A stretch of 64,000 nucleotides of DNA from positions 41,622-105,621 of the forward strand of contig JAJEKB010021387.1 in the NCBI GenBank assembly GCA_022393335.1. The letters are read 5' to 3'. Shown here piece by piece: positions 48,719 to 59,879 of the stretch. The notes beneath the pieces were generated by a model. That model saw nothing but the letters and a program-made list of their open reading frames with translations. It was not told the DNA's origin and made no database searches. Each line of letters starts with the position of its first letter. Within the stretch, counting starts at the first letter, position 1. Source of the DNA: Macrotrachela quadricornifera. Its lineage: Eukaryota > Rotifera > Eurotatoria > Philodinida > Philodinidae. A program made the translations under genes and the position numbers.

Positions 48719-49343
48719 TCACGAGAGAACCGTTCGAAGTGATTCACAGCTTTTGAGCCGCTATTTTGCCATTAAGTAGAGTCCAATGCGAATAGAAAAA
48801 GTTCAAAAGGACAAGTGCTCATTGAACTTCTTTCTTGAGTTATAGTCATTTTACTGGAAGTGCCATCTATGATAAGATATTCACAGAAAAATGAAATCAA
48901 AGAATTTCGACCTGAAATTTAGCTCACGTGTAGGTTTTTTTATGCATACACTAGTCTGAAAGTGTCAGCTAAAACGAATGCACAATTTTTGAGACATTAC
49001 ATTCTCAAGAAAACATCATAATCTCACCTACATACCAGAAAAAATCATACTGCCTTGAAAACGAATATTTTGCGAATGGTTTGTTCATTTTAACTGAAAC
49101 TTTCAGGCTAGTGTATGGATCACAAAATCTACACGTGAGCTAAATTTCAGTTCGAAATTCTTTGATTTCATTTTTCTGTGAATATCTTATCATAGATGGT
49201 ACATCCAGTAAAATAACTATAACTCAAGAAGGAAGATCGATGGGCACTTGTCCTTTTGAGCTTTTTCTATTCGCATTGGACTCTAATTATTGGCAAAAAT
49301 TCCAGCTCAAAAGCTTTGAATCACTTCGAACGGCTTCCTCGTC
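48719..49343. mobile_element. Foldback element, arms ~260 bp, upstream of ART-TPR
   Basis: The left end TCACGAGAGAACCGTTCGAA is matched inverted at the right end (TGACGAGGAAGCCGTTCGAA), and the arms stay similar through ACAAGTGC, GAAATCAAAGAATTTCGA and GAGCTAAATTTCAG to a short centre near 49030. AGC just outside both ends may be a 3-bp target duplication. No genuine gene; the frame at 49162-49392 is arm sequence. The termini resemble those of the element at 52042-52669. Confidence 0.65.
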
Positions 49344-49739
49344 AGCATACTGGGCATACGCAAAGGAACGAATAGGCTGGGTGATATCTTGAATCAGGCA
49401 CTATTAAGCAACGCCTCACTCAAATTTGGACTCGAAAGATTGATTGCATTCAAGCTTAGCTTTGTTAGTGAGAAGAGTCTTATCTAAGAAGTTTCTGCCT
49501 TTTTCTGACTCGAAATTCAAAAGTTTTCATTTTAGGTTTTTATGTACTCTATGTATCTTTCGGGTTGTCCTCTATCTATTGAATATATTTTGAGAGATCT
49601 ATAGAAAATCGAAAATTTCCCAGTTTGCTTATCTTTATATACTGCTCTCTAAATTAATGCGTGTCCTGGGGAACTATTAAAGGTTTTAGTGAAGGACCAA
49701 AACCTTTTAAGATTTCATTCATTTATTAATAAACCCTCA

Positions 49740-51155
49740 AAATGTTCTAGATAATTTTAAGAACCATGTCAAATAAAAAAAGTGGTTCCAAAGGTATAGA
49801 AGAGTTCTATCTTGTGCCATTTTTCGACATAAAGAACTGTGACACATGAAAAATAGTTTCAGATAGTTAAAAAAGTTCTATCCCACGTCAATTTTTTTTC
49901 ATAAAGAACCATGGCTGATGAAAAGAATAGGTGGTTAAATGTCGAAAGAGAAAACGTTGAAAGACAAAATGTCGAAAAACAGTACGTAGAAAAGCAGCTT
50001 GCCGAAAAGAAAAATGTCGAAAGTGAAAATGTCGAAAGAAAAATGGCGAAAATGAAAATGCCGAAAGATATAAATGGCGAAAAGCAGATTGCCGAAAAAT
50101 AAAACGTCGAAATGGAAAATGACGAAAAGAAAAATATTGTATGAGGAGATGTCAACAATGCCGTCGAACAAATTTCTATCAGTTGACGATGCATTTCGGT
50201 CATTTACTAATTAGCATATATCTCTGTGCACTAACTAGATTATCTCTCTAAAAAGTTGTGACGTTAATAAACGTAGGTAAAGGTAGTACCATATTCAAGT
50301 TTGTTGGTCCAGATTCGTTTTACGACTTGAATTGATTCCCTAATTGCTTGAGTTAGGTGCAAAATCTAATCCTGCATAGAATGGTGCAAGTTTCGACTGA
50401 AATTATCGAGCAAAAATAATGAGTGAGAGTAAGGGCGAAAAGTCAGAGTCTCCAATCTGCTTTTATCCTAACCTATTATTTTTGCCGGACGTCTCTAGCT
50501 AAAAGCAGTATCATTGGATGCAGAATTGAATTTTATACACAACTTAACTAGATCTATGGAAAACTCAAATCGTCGAACGAATTCGGACGAGCAATACTTT
50601 TAGAAAAACCCCGCGAAAAAGCAGTATTCGGGTGTAAGTGAGGTTTTTGCTCGATGACTCAAATCGAAAGTAGCACCATTCAATGCAGAATTAAATTCTG
50701 CATCTAACTCGAGCCACTAGGGAACCAACTGAAATCCTAAAACGAATCCGGACACAAAAACTCGAATATGGTGCTAACCTTACCCATGTCAATAAGAAGA
50801 TGACCATCTGTATGCTATTATTATTTTCGACATTTTTATTTCGACATTTTCACTTTCGACATTTTACTTTTCTACATTCAAAACTTTCTACATTTGTTCT
50901 ATTCTACGTTCTACCTTTCGACATTTTCACTTTCGACATTTTCGCTTTCGACATTTTGCATTCGACATTTTAGCACTTTACCGATGAAAATGGTTCTGTC
51001 TGACACCTTGTCTTTATAAAGCATTATGACTGATACAAAATGGGTCTAGAGATTTAAAAAGAGTTCTGTGCTGGATCACTTCTTTTTGTGGGCTACCACG
51101 ACTAGATAAAAATGGTTCTAGCAACTCAGAAGAGTTCTACATCGTACCAGCTTTC
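49740..51155. repeat. ~76-bp tandem repeat, interrupted by an insertion
   Basis: Units with AAGAACCATG, AAAATGGTTCTAG, then AAAAGAGTTCTA and a TTTTTT-CAT spacer occur about twice at 49745-49912 and again about twice at 50985-51155. The block 49925-50983 lies between, so a single array was probably split. Degenerate, non-coding. Confidence 0.5.
49925..50983. mobile_element. Foldback whose arms are arrays of a GTCGAAA motif
   Basis: At 49940-50130 the motif GTCGAAA/GCCGAAA recurs every 12-18 bp, separated by RNAAAAT; at 50826-50977 the inverted form TTTCGACATTTT recurs the same way. Between them a second inverted pair of about 150 bp (50265-50410 and 50640-50795) shares GGTGCAAGTTTCGA-like and CCATATTC-AGTTT blocks. 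The frames at 49859-50203 are repeat artefacts. No gene; target duplication not identified. Confidence 0.55.
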
Positions 51156-52041
51156 TTATTAACCCTCTCACGGCGATTCGATTGTTCGAAGATTTTAACC
51201 GCAATATACCAATTTTCATGCATGCTCACCCTCGTTTAATGTGCCTATGGATATTTTCGATGTATAGGAAATATCCTAGTGACGAATATGGATTATTCCA
51301 ATAAAATTTATCATGTTGGTTTTTTCCAATCCCCTGTTCTTCTGTGATGCATTGGATTTTGTCGACTTGTTCATGCATGCCTTTATAAAACATAGATTAC
51401 TATAATCGAGATACTGAAAATAAGCTAAAGACACATTCTTAAAACTCGCAATTTACATGCTATTCAAAGAAGCAGATACAGAGGAAAGTAGCGACTCGCA
51501 AAATGATGTGAGCCGTTTGGATGATGGCTTCTCCACAGTGCAATTCGAATCTACAAGCTCCGAAGACGTTACGGATGATGGTGATGATAATGATGATGTG
51601 GGTTCACAAGTCTGGGACGAAATAGAATCCGAATCAGATATCGAATTCTCGGATGACTATGGAATGATGGAAGAGGTACCAGCAAACTCGGAAGATAGTG
51701 CGATCAATCTTGTCGATTATTATCGGCATTTCTTTACTGATGAGATTATTAATCTCATGGTTAGTGAAACTAATCGATACGCAGAACAATATTTACAAAC
51801 TCAGCAACTTACCAAACAACCGAAAACTCTTCAACGAAAACCAACTAATAATGAAAAAATGCTCAAATTTTTTGGAACTATTATTAAAATGAGACTAGTA
51901 CAAAGGCCAGAAACAGATTATTACTGAAGTAAAAGCAAGTTGTTTGGATCTGAAGTCATTCAAAATACGATGTCAAGAGATCGATCCGAATTACTTCCGA
52001 ATTTTTTTCATTTTTCGAACAATCAAGAAAAGCATGCAGAC

Positions 52042-52669
52042 TAACGAGGGAAGGGTCCCAACTGTCTAATCGCTTTTGAGCCGAGACTATGTGCATTATG
52101 TAGACTCAAATGAGTTATGAATACTCTGAAAAAAGTTCGGGCCACTAGCCTATTGCTACGGAGATATTGAACTTTTACAGTATTCTTTAAAAATAAATGC
52201 CGTAGTTCCCCTCAGGGATGCCAGAAAAACTGATTTTTGAATTTCGACCTGAAACTTTGAGTAGAGATAGACCTCAATGAGAATAGTTTATTGTGAATGT
52301 TTTTGAGATTTTTTCATCTGGTTTTATCTTAAAATAAGAGCATCAAATCTGCCAGTTTATAGAGACTAGCTATTCATAACTGTATCTTAGGAGAGGAAGG
52401 GCGAAAATATCTGAAATAGTCACAGTGAACTATTCTCATTGAGGTCTATCTCTATCCTAAGTTTCAAGTCAAAATTCGAAAATCAGTTTTTCTGGTATCC
52501 CTGAGGGGGACTACGGCATTTTTTTAAAAATACTAAAAATACAATATCTCCATAGCAATAAGCCAGCGGCCCGAACTTTTTTCAGAGTATTCATAACTCA
52601 TTTGGGTCTACATAACGTGCATAGTCTCGGCTCAAAAGCGATAGGACAGTTGGAACCCTTCCCTCGTAA
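52042..52669. mobile_element. Foldback inserted in the piggyBac transposase, 3-bp target duplication
   Basis: GAC flanks both sides (52039-52041, 52670-52672). Ends are TAACGAGGGAAGGGT and, in reverse complement, TTACGAGGGAAGGGT, and arms match for about 280 bp each, including CAACTGTC, GAGCCGAGACTATGTGCA, GAGTTATGAATACTCTGAA and CCTGAAACTTTGAGTAGAG-type blocks, around a ~60-bp centre near 52350. Non-coding. Its age is bounded by the dead piggyBac gene it split. Confidence 0.75.
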
Positions 52670-53064
52670 GACGGGGTTTTTCAAGCTCAGACTACTTTTA
52701 GATTTATTGAGAGATAGATTCAAGTGAATTTACGTCCCTAGTTCCGTTATTTCTATCGACGAAACAATAGTGCCATGGGCGGGGAGACTTTTATTCAAAC
52801 AATACATTCCTGGAAAAGCACACGAATATGGAGTCAAGATATACAAGCTGGCAGCTACTAGCAGATACACCCAGAATTTTAGGATTTACACTGGTAAGCA
52901 GGATCCAATGGCAGGTCTTGGGGACGGACAAACTGTCGTACTCGATCTGACAGATGGTCTTCTGCAATGTCATCGAACTGCAACAGTTGACAACTTCTTT
53001 ACAAGTATTTCCCTCGCAGAAAGCTTATTGCAAAAAGATATTCTCTTTCTCGTAGAGAAGAGTT

Positions 53065-53450
53065 TTGCAAGAATAAATTGTTTGTTTGATTGCTTGTGTG
53101 TCCTCACATGGTCAAAAAAAAGTTCTATTGATATTTTCTATAAAGCTTCACTAAAAGGTTATCTTGGCCGTGAAACTTGAATCTGATGTCAGTTTTTCGA
53201 AAATTTTTTTTGGATTCATTTTTTTACACAAAGAACCATTTTTTTTGCAAAAAGAATTTTTTATAAAAGTTGACCGAAAGGTAATCGAGGACGAGGAATT
53301 CAAATCTGAAGTCAGTTGCATAAAAATTTTTTGAAGATCAATTTTTCAAACAAACGACAAATTTTTAACAAAAAGCATTTGTTTTTATGAAGTGTAATCA
53401 AAGGCAGTTGATGTCGAACAACTTGAATCTGGCTTCGATTTTTTTAATTT
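53065..53450. repeat. Three ~123-bp degenerate tandem copies within the piggyBac relic
   Basis: AATCTGATGTCAG, AATCTGAAGTCAG and AATCTGGCTTCG are spaced about 123 bp (53180, 53303, 53426), each preceded by a T/A-rich stretch with AAAAG and followed by TTTTTT. The block interrupts the transposase reading frame between its second and third catalytic regions and is not itself transposase-like. Confidence 0.55.
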
Positions 53451-54514
53451 TATAAATGAATAGCTTGATGGTAGTTTAGAAACGTGATTTCTACGAGAAA
53501 GAGCTGAGCGAGTCTCTAGACGAGCGTTACTTGTTTATCTTATTGGAACATTGAGAAATAATCGCGCTGGATCAGGTCATGGAGTGGTTTAGAAAAAGCT
53601 CAAACGTGGTGAAATGTATAGTCTCCAGAATAATAATGGTGTAAAACTAATCAAATGGAAAGATAAACGAGATGTTTTGGTGATATTAGCAAAACCATCG
53701 CATTGGACAACGTTGATAGACACTGGAAAAACCAATGAAGCCAATCAGTGTATCATGAAACCATCAGTTGTTCTCGATTACAATAAGAGAAAACAAGGTA
53801 TAGATTTATTTGACCAATTATCAACATACTATACATGCCTTGGACGGTCGAAAAAATGGTATCTCAAAGCGGCATTTAAGATGATATTTGGAGTGTCAAT
53901 AGTAAATGCCTATTTGATTTACAAAGAATATTATGGCACGAACGCTATGACGATGTTACAATTTCGCGAAAGTCTTGTACGATTTTTACTTCTGGGTATA
54001 CCGTTCGAGAATGTAAAACCTGGTCCAAGAGAACGTTCGACAAGTCAAACAAAGTGCAAACTCGCGGATAATCAGCTTGAGGAAAAGCAAGGGTCTGATC
54101 GCGATGTCCGAGGACGTTGTGTCGGCTGTTAAGCGAAAAACAGGGAACAACAATCAAGAGAAGCATGCCATACAACAACAAAGAGAGTAAAAACTTTCTA
54201 CCCTGATTGTGACAAATTTTTTTGTCTTCATTGTTTTAATGAAAAGCATCACGCTATAAAATAAATAATTTTGAAAATAACGATGACAGAGTAAATCACA
54301 ATTTATAATTAACCTTCTGCCTAAGAATGAACGAAAGAAAGTGTTTTCCTATGCAATTTCTTGTTAAAATATAGTGGGGTCCACCGGTGGACCCCGCCGT
54401 CATGAAAGGGTTAACTATTTCATATCAGAAATTGAAAGAAGATAAAGTAATGGTACAGAAGACAGTGAGCAGAAAAGAGAAGTCAGGAGCAATTTCGATG
54501 GATCAAATAGTCTT

Positions 54515-55040
54515 GGGATCGAGACTACGTACATTATGTAAGCTCTAATGAGTTATGAACGTCCTGAAAAATTGCTTTGCTTCTAGCTTATTTGGTTTTA
54601 ATGGTATTTTGTAGCACAACGTCATGGTCCTCCTAAGTTTATCCGAATAGAACTTTGCTCAGAGAAAAGTCTCTATGAGATTAGGTTATTTTATAAGTTT
54701 CAAATTTTTGGATTTGTTATATGCCGAGACATAAGTATAAAAAATAATACTACTTTTCACATCATATATATCACAAAATGATATATGTTCATATTTAAGA
54801 GATAGGACCAATCAAGAAAATTGAAAGTTAATTTATTCGGATAACTCATATACTATTAAACCATAAGGTAACAAATGTTGCATATATTCGATTTAATGAT
54901 CTTCACCAGCAATCATACGTAGATCGTTGACAAAGTGTGATTTCTAGCGAAGGTTATGACATCGTGTATATGCACAACTTATTATCCTTAGGTTTTATAG
55001 TATATGAGTTGCATGGATTTTCTGGATAATCATATGTACA
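54515..55040. repeat. Dispersed non-coding repeat, copy 2
   Basis: 54598-55040 aligns with 21900-22435; 54515-54590 additionally carries GAGACTACGTACATTATGTA and GAGTTATGAACGTCCTGAAAA, which match an arm of the foldback at 52042-52669. This copy therefore links the two repeat types. Relative to copy 1 it lacks about 60 bp near 54825. No coding potential. Confidence 0.65.
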
Positions 55041-55063
55041 TGTCACAAGCTAAATTGAACTTT

Positions 55064-56843
55064 AGGCAAAATTAAACTTAGGCAGAATTCGTTTTCAATT
55101 AGGCGCGACTTTTTAAATAAATCCTAACTTTCGCTATTAAAAAAAATCATTTCTTTAAATAAATTGATGGAATAATAATTTTTAATAATTCAAGTAGATA
55201 TGTACACCAATAATAAACACGGTTTCGGTCTTTTAAAATTTAAACCCAGCAGAGTCCAAGAAAAGTATTTTTTAAGACTTTACTAGAGACTAGTGAAACA
55301 ATCTACTTTTTATCAACTTGCTTGTATAATTTGAAAAGATTATCTCGTAAACTTCATAAATCAAAAATACTCCACATCTGAAGACCTATTCATAATAGGG
55401 ACCTGCCAAAGGAGTAACGTCATACATATAATGACAATTCTTCCGAAATTATTAAACTAATGGAGAAATTGTAGTTTTAGTCGATATATTTGAACGAAAG
55501 TATGTTAAATTTTTATGTGTCACAGACATGAGAATTTAGTTGAGATCGGAATCCTTGAAATATTAAAAAAATAAATTATAGTATGAATACAAGTATATTT
55601 CAGAAAGATTAAGTTTAAAATCTAATTTAAAATTGATTGAAAATAATTATACAATTTCTCTTCGTTTTTTTCCAATCTTTGCTGTAGCTGCATGATAGAA
55701 GCTCCGTTATAAAAGCTAGTTTGAATCAGATTGAAGACAATTTCCACAGTACCTGCTTGTCTATCAACCACCTGCTCTGGACAAATCATAAAGATTTGGT
55801 CATACAAGCTAGTCTGAAATAAACTGAGAATAAATCTACAAATTTTCATCCTTTTTCATCCACCTGCTCGAGATAAGTTTTAAAGATTAGATTGTAACAA
55901 CTATTCTGAAACAGAATAAAATAATTGTAGAATTTCTCAATTCTTTCGAACCTACCCCGTGATAAAAAAATTAACTTGTGCTAACATATGAAGCCATGTA
56001 CGATGTGTATGATCATATTTATGTTGAATCCCACTTTGAAAGACATGACAAACGCTTATATAGTTTATCGTCCGATTACGATTGTTAGAATAAACAGCTA
56101 TTACAACCAACCATAAAATCCATCCTCCTTCTTCTTTTTTCGGTCGGGAGTATTTTACTGACTGAGTAATTAAAGCAGTTATGCTCCGATCAACTGGCCA
56201 TTATCTATTTTTATTATTAGGTCAAGGCAAAATTTAACTATCATTTGAATACATCAGATTAATTTCTTAATTAAATTGAAAATATACTGAAAACCCGTGT
56301 GTAGATCCTTCAAGTGTGAGAAATGTCGATTCAAAATGTTATTAAAATAAAATTAATAACCTTAACTTAAAAACTCTATCCTCCTTTTTTTTCTCTTATT
56401 TTTCGGATGCCTTTTTTCTCTCAGAACAATTTAAAAGGTGTGTATGGATTCCTCAAAAGTTTAATAACAAACATTCGTGCACGCTGCATCTTCCTAAATA
56501 TAAGTCAGTTTTAATAGAAGAAAGCTAGCGGACTCTACATCTTCTTAAATACAAGTCAATTTCAATTGAAGAAAGCTAGCGAGCCCTACATCTTCCTAAA
56601 CTTCATTCGATTTCTATTGAATACAACTTGCGAACTCTATATCTTCCTAAATACAAATCAATATCTATTGGATAAAATCTACTTCAAATAATCATATATA
56701 AATTCCATTTTAAAATCTGTTAAATCTTAAACATAAACTAAAAATTTAAATAGCTCTCCCTTTTATTTTGATTCAAATCTGAACTGAATATAATAAAAAA
56801 TTTAAAGTTTAAGTTTAATTCTGCCTAAATTGTAATTTTGCCT
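55064..56843. mobile_element. Possible element with AGGCAAAATT inverted ends
   Basis: The left end reads AGGCAAAATTAAACTTAGGC and the right, in reverse complement, AGGCAAAATTACAATTTAGG, both followed by CAGAATT. No target duplication is seen. The interior has no intact gene; a minus-strand frame (55622-55849) with QQRLEKNEEKLYNYF and loosely repeated CACCTGCTC blocks at 55660-55920 could be a remnant. A 51-bp tandem repeat lies near the right end, with an (AC)n run just outside it. Confidence 0.4.
56480..56690. repeat. 51-bp tandem repeat, four copies
   Basis: CATCTTCCTAAATA and close variants recur at 56487, 56538, 56589 and 56640 (spacing 51-52), each followed by an AAGTCA-TTTCTATTGAA stretch and AGCTAGCGA. 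Non-coding; inside the possible element at 55064-56843. Confidence 0.75.
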
Positions 56844-57596
56844 GACACACACACACACATCTTTTGTTCTGTAACAGGTGAAGATTACTCACTCAACGTA
56901 GAACTCTTCTTTCAGTAAAGGAAACAACAAAGCTATCATTAACTTCTGTTGCAAAAATGTTTATTTACTTTTCAGTCGCCTAAACATCATTAATGAGAAT
57001 ATTTCTGACTTAGTACTGATTAGAGATGAGCCAAATATTTGACAGAATCGAATATGATGCTTATAGAGAATCTTACATTTACATCAGCCTGTTTTATAGA
57101 GCGAAATTTGCTCTACAAACTATACTATTTACTTTGGTTTACTATATCGAAGGAAATGCACTAAATCAGTTTTCAGAAAAGTATCTTTAACATTTTATTT
57201 ATTTGCGTACAAGCCTATTGTAACATATAGTTTTGTAGAGAATTGAACGCTCTACAAATTGCCAATTTAGAACGGCCTGAAAATCTGACCTACACAAGTA
57301 ACAGAGAGTAGGAAAGTAAGTGTTTTCTTCGTCAAGATACTATTTTCGTTTCTTTCTCGTATTAACTTACAAGTTACTTTTGATTCATACCATACACTTT
57401 CAGCAACTGTACAATGAACGAATATTTGACTCACTTCTAATCAATACTAATTTAGAAACAGCACAAAAATCTGATTTTGTTTAATTATTTTGAATTTTCA
57501 TTAATGGACGTTTAAGTGTTTGAAAAATAAATAAACGTTTTGTCTGAAGACTTTTACAATAGATGTTCGTTTATAATAAAAAGAAAACCTACAGTA

Positions 57597-58421
57597 CTTA
57601 GGGCAATCCAAAAGTAGTGAGAGAGGTACTTTTTTTCTTAAGCGGGGGTATAAAAAAATTAATTTTTTTACCAATAGATCGAGCGTGACTCGCTCTATTT
57701 TTCTATGCTATTTGATCACTATTAAACTTTTATCATAATAATAAAATTTCGATAAGACCTGCTTCTGTCGCATATTTGCTGGTACCATGAATGCTCGTGT
57801 ATATTGTTGGAATAACTTTTGATAGAAATAAGATAGAGAACTGCGGTGTTTCTAACCCTCGGAAAAATGCTTATTTTAGGAAAAAAAGAAAAAGCAAAAA
57901 AGTTGATAGAATATTGTAGTAGAGGTTCGTCTAGAATAAGTATTATCCATAAATAACTGAATTTAAACAGTTGAATCTTTCGCAGTCTTTAGATTTTCGA
58001 TTAGCGGTTTGAATGTGAACACGATTATTGAAAATTCACTGTAAACAATTTATGGAATAGATCTTCTCTTTAAAAGATGAACTAAAATCTTACAAAAAGC
58101 AGATGAGAAAAATCAGTAATCAGCAGCTCGATGCGTCTTTATCTCCTCTTTCGAACGGCGAAAATCACAGTTCCTTACCTTGTTTCTATCAAAAGTTATT
58201 TCAAAAATACTCACAAGCATTCATGTTTATGCTACCAGCGTATATGCCACAAAAACAGATTTTATCGAAATTTTTTTATTATGATAACAGTTTAATAGTG
58301 ATCAAATACCATAGAAAAATAGAATGAAACACGCTCTATCTATTAGTAAAAAAAGAAACTCTTTTAGACCTCTGCTTGAGGAAATAAGGTACCACCCTCA
58401 CTACTTTTGGATTGCCCTAAG
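57597..58421. mobile_element. TA-flanked mariner-like MITE (825 bp)
   Basis: TA at 57595-57596 and 58422-58423 brackets ends that are exact inverted copies for the first 24 bp, beginning CTTAGGGCAATCCAAAAG and continuing TAGTGAG. Inverted similarity goes on for about 200 bp (TTTGATCACTATTAAACT, AAAATTTCGATAA). TA duplication and this terminus suit Tc1/mariner. No transposase; the frame at 58103-58327 lies mostly in arm sequence. Confidence 0.78.
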
Positions 58422-58423
58422 TA

Positions 58424-59879
58424 GTTTTTCTATTAAATCATATATTTTTCTTTGCCTTATAAAACATAAATTTAATTTTTAATAAATGCATAAATGACTT
58501 CAGTCAAGAAAGAAAATATTATAATGATTCTTTTCAATTACATGAAGATCGTTTAAGAAATGATAAAAATATGGTTAGAATAAAAATCTTTGTTTAACAT
58601 TTTCATGACCATTTCGCATCATTATTTTTATTGCTTTCTTATACTCATGATGTGTACCATTGTAAGGTATGGTTACTCATAAATTTTAGCCTACATCAAA
58701 TATTATGAGACGAGCGACTGTCTTTATTCGCGAGATAAATGGACTGACTCTCACAACAAAAAAATAAAATTGATCATGCGTAATGTATTGGTATAAAGAG
58801 GGAGAAAAAGAAAAGAACGAAGAGGCCAAATGAGATATATAACACATATATAGTAGAATGGGGGAGAAGAATGATTAATGTTGTTATTTTCTAACGATTA
58901 TTCATCATAAAAAGAAGTGTAGATATGTTTCTCTCGATCAATTCATTTTGTTAGTTTGTATTTCTATTATATTTTTTTGTTGGCTCTCAAGAAATATTTT
59001 ATATATAATTAATGAAGTCTGTATAATCTTTTAAATTTTTCTATCTCTTATGGCTTCATTATATTTTATCTAGATTTTTCTTATTATCTGAAATATTTTT
59101 TTAGCATAATAAAGGGTGATCCACAAGTCTTAGACCCTTTAAAAAAATTGCTTATTCTTTTTTATAACAAACTCAAAAATAACCAAACTTTATGACATCT
59201 GTGATCCAAAAGTAGAAAGAAAAATATTGATGAGTATACATGAAAAGATGGAAAAAAAACATGTAGAAAGAATACCGTGAAAATAAATATATATTGAAAG
59301 TACGATGTAAGGTGAATTAAAATCCGAATGTTAATTGGATATTTCTAGTATATCTATATCTGTCTTCAATAATGATTGTTTAAATCAAATCTTACGACTG
59401 TTTCTTCATTACACGTTTCTGATAAACTTTCATCAACATTTTTATTTCAAGTTTTTTTTTGCAATGCTACTATTTTCATGAAATAATCAGTAGTTGTTTA
59501 CTACTACAAATGATGTGTAATCTCATCCCGTAATATATAAAATACAAGCAAAAGGAACATATTTAAAAAAAGCAATATTAACATCGCGAGGCAGATGTAT
59601 ACATCATCTGTAAATTGAAATATTAATTTTTATTGTTAGATAATCAATATAAAAGACTTTTCAAAATGTTAGCTTTAAAGCTGCCTTATTTCTAAAAATG
59701 AAAATATTAAAATTTGAGATAATATCTGTCTTATCATAAAGGAATTAAATGTCAAAATTGAATGGTTTTTGAATTTGTTATAAATATGAACGAACGAATT
59801 TTCTGAGAAAGCCCAAGAGACTAAATATAAACTCTCTCTTTCTATATTTAGAACACTTTTAGATTTTTTCATTCCAATA
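58424..59879. other. 5' flank of the permease gene
   Basis: No gene recognised. Near 59114 the sequence AAAGGGTGATCCACAAGTCTTAGACCC resembles a mariner-type terminus, but I find no inverted partner. 59840-59879 directly before the ATG is rich in CTCTCTTTC and may be promoter or 5' leader. Confidence 0.4.

Larger units (their letters stand above)
51457..54264 (+). pseudogene. piggyBac transposase pseudogene
   Basis: Pieces follow the DDE_Tnp_1_7 order. 51457-51927: acidic N-terminus and the domain start (DYYRHFFTDEIINLMV, NRYAEQYL). 52680-53040: ISIDETIVPW with the first catalytic Asp, IYTGK, and VDNFFTS with the second. 53522-54132: GTLRNNRAG, KLKRGEMYS, KWKDKRDVLVI and the last catalytic Asp in the QGIDLFDQLSTYY segment. 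54115-54264: a C-terminal cysteine-rich finger (RCVGC..DCDKFFCLHCFNEKH). It is dead: in-frame stops at 51925-51927 (TGA), 52725-52727 (TGA), 53590-53592 (TAG) and 54130-54132 (TAA, inside the finger), a 628-bp foldback at 52042-52669, a small frame shift near it, and a ~400-bp repeat expansion near 53065-53450. Ordinary decay. Confidence 0.82.
51163..54410 (+). mobile_element. piggyBac element, degenerate (3,248 bp)
   Basis: TTAA occurs at 51159-51162 and 54411-54414 exactly outside ends reading CCCTCTCACGGCG and, in reverse complement, CCCTTTCATGACGGCG (the same with a 3-base indel). This is the piggyBac target and terminus pattern. It encodes a plus-strand transposase broken by stops, a foldback insertion and an expanded repeat, so it cannot be autonomous. 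GGGGTCCACCGGTGGACCCC just inside the right end is a perfect 20-bp palindrome. Confidence 0.83.

Noticed and set aside
49162..49392. 76-codon frame upstream of ART-TPR
   Set aside because: Lies within an arm of the foldback at 48719-49343.
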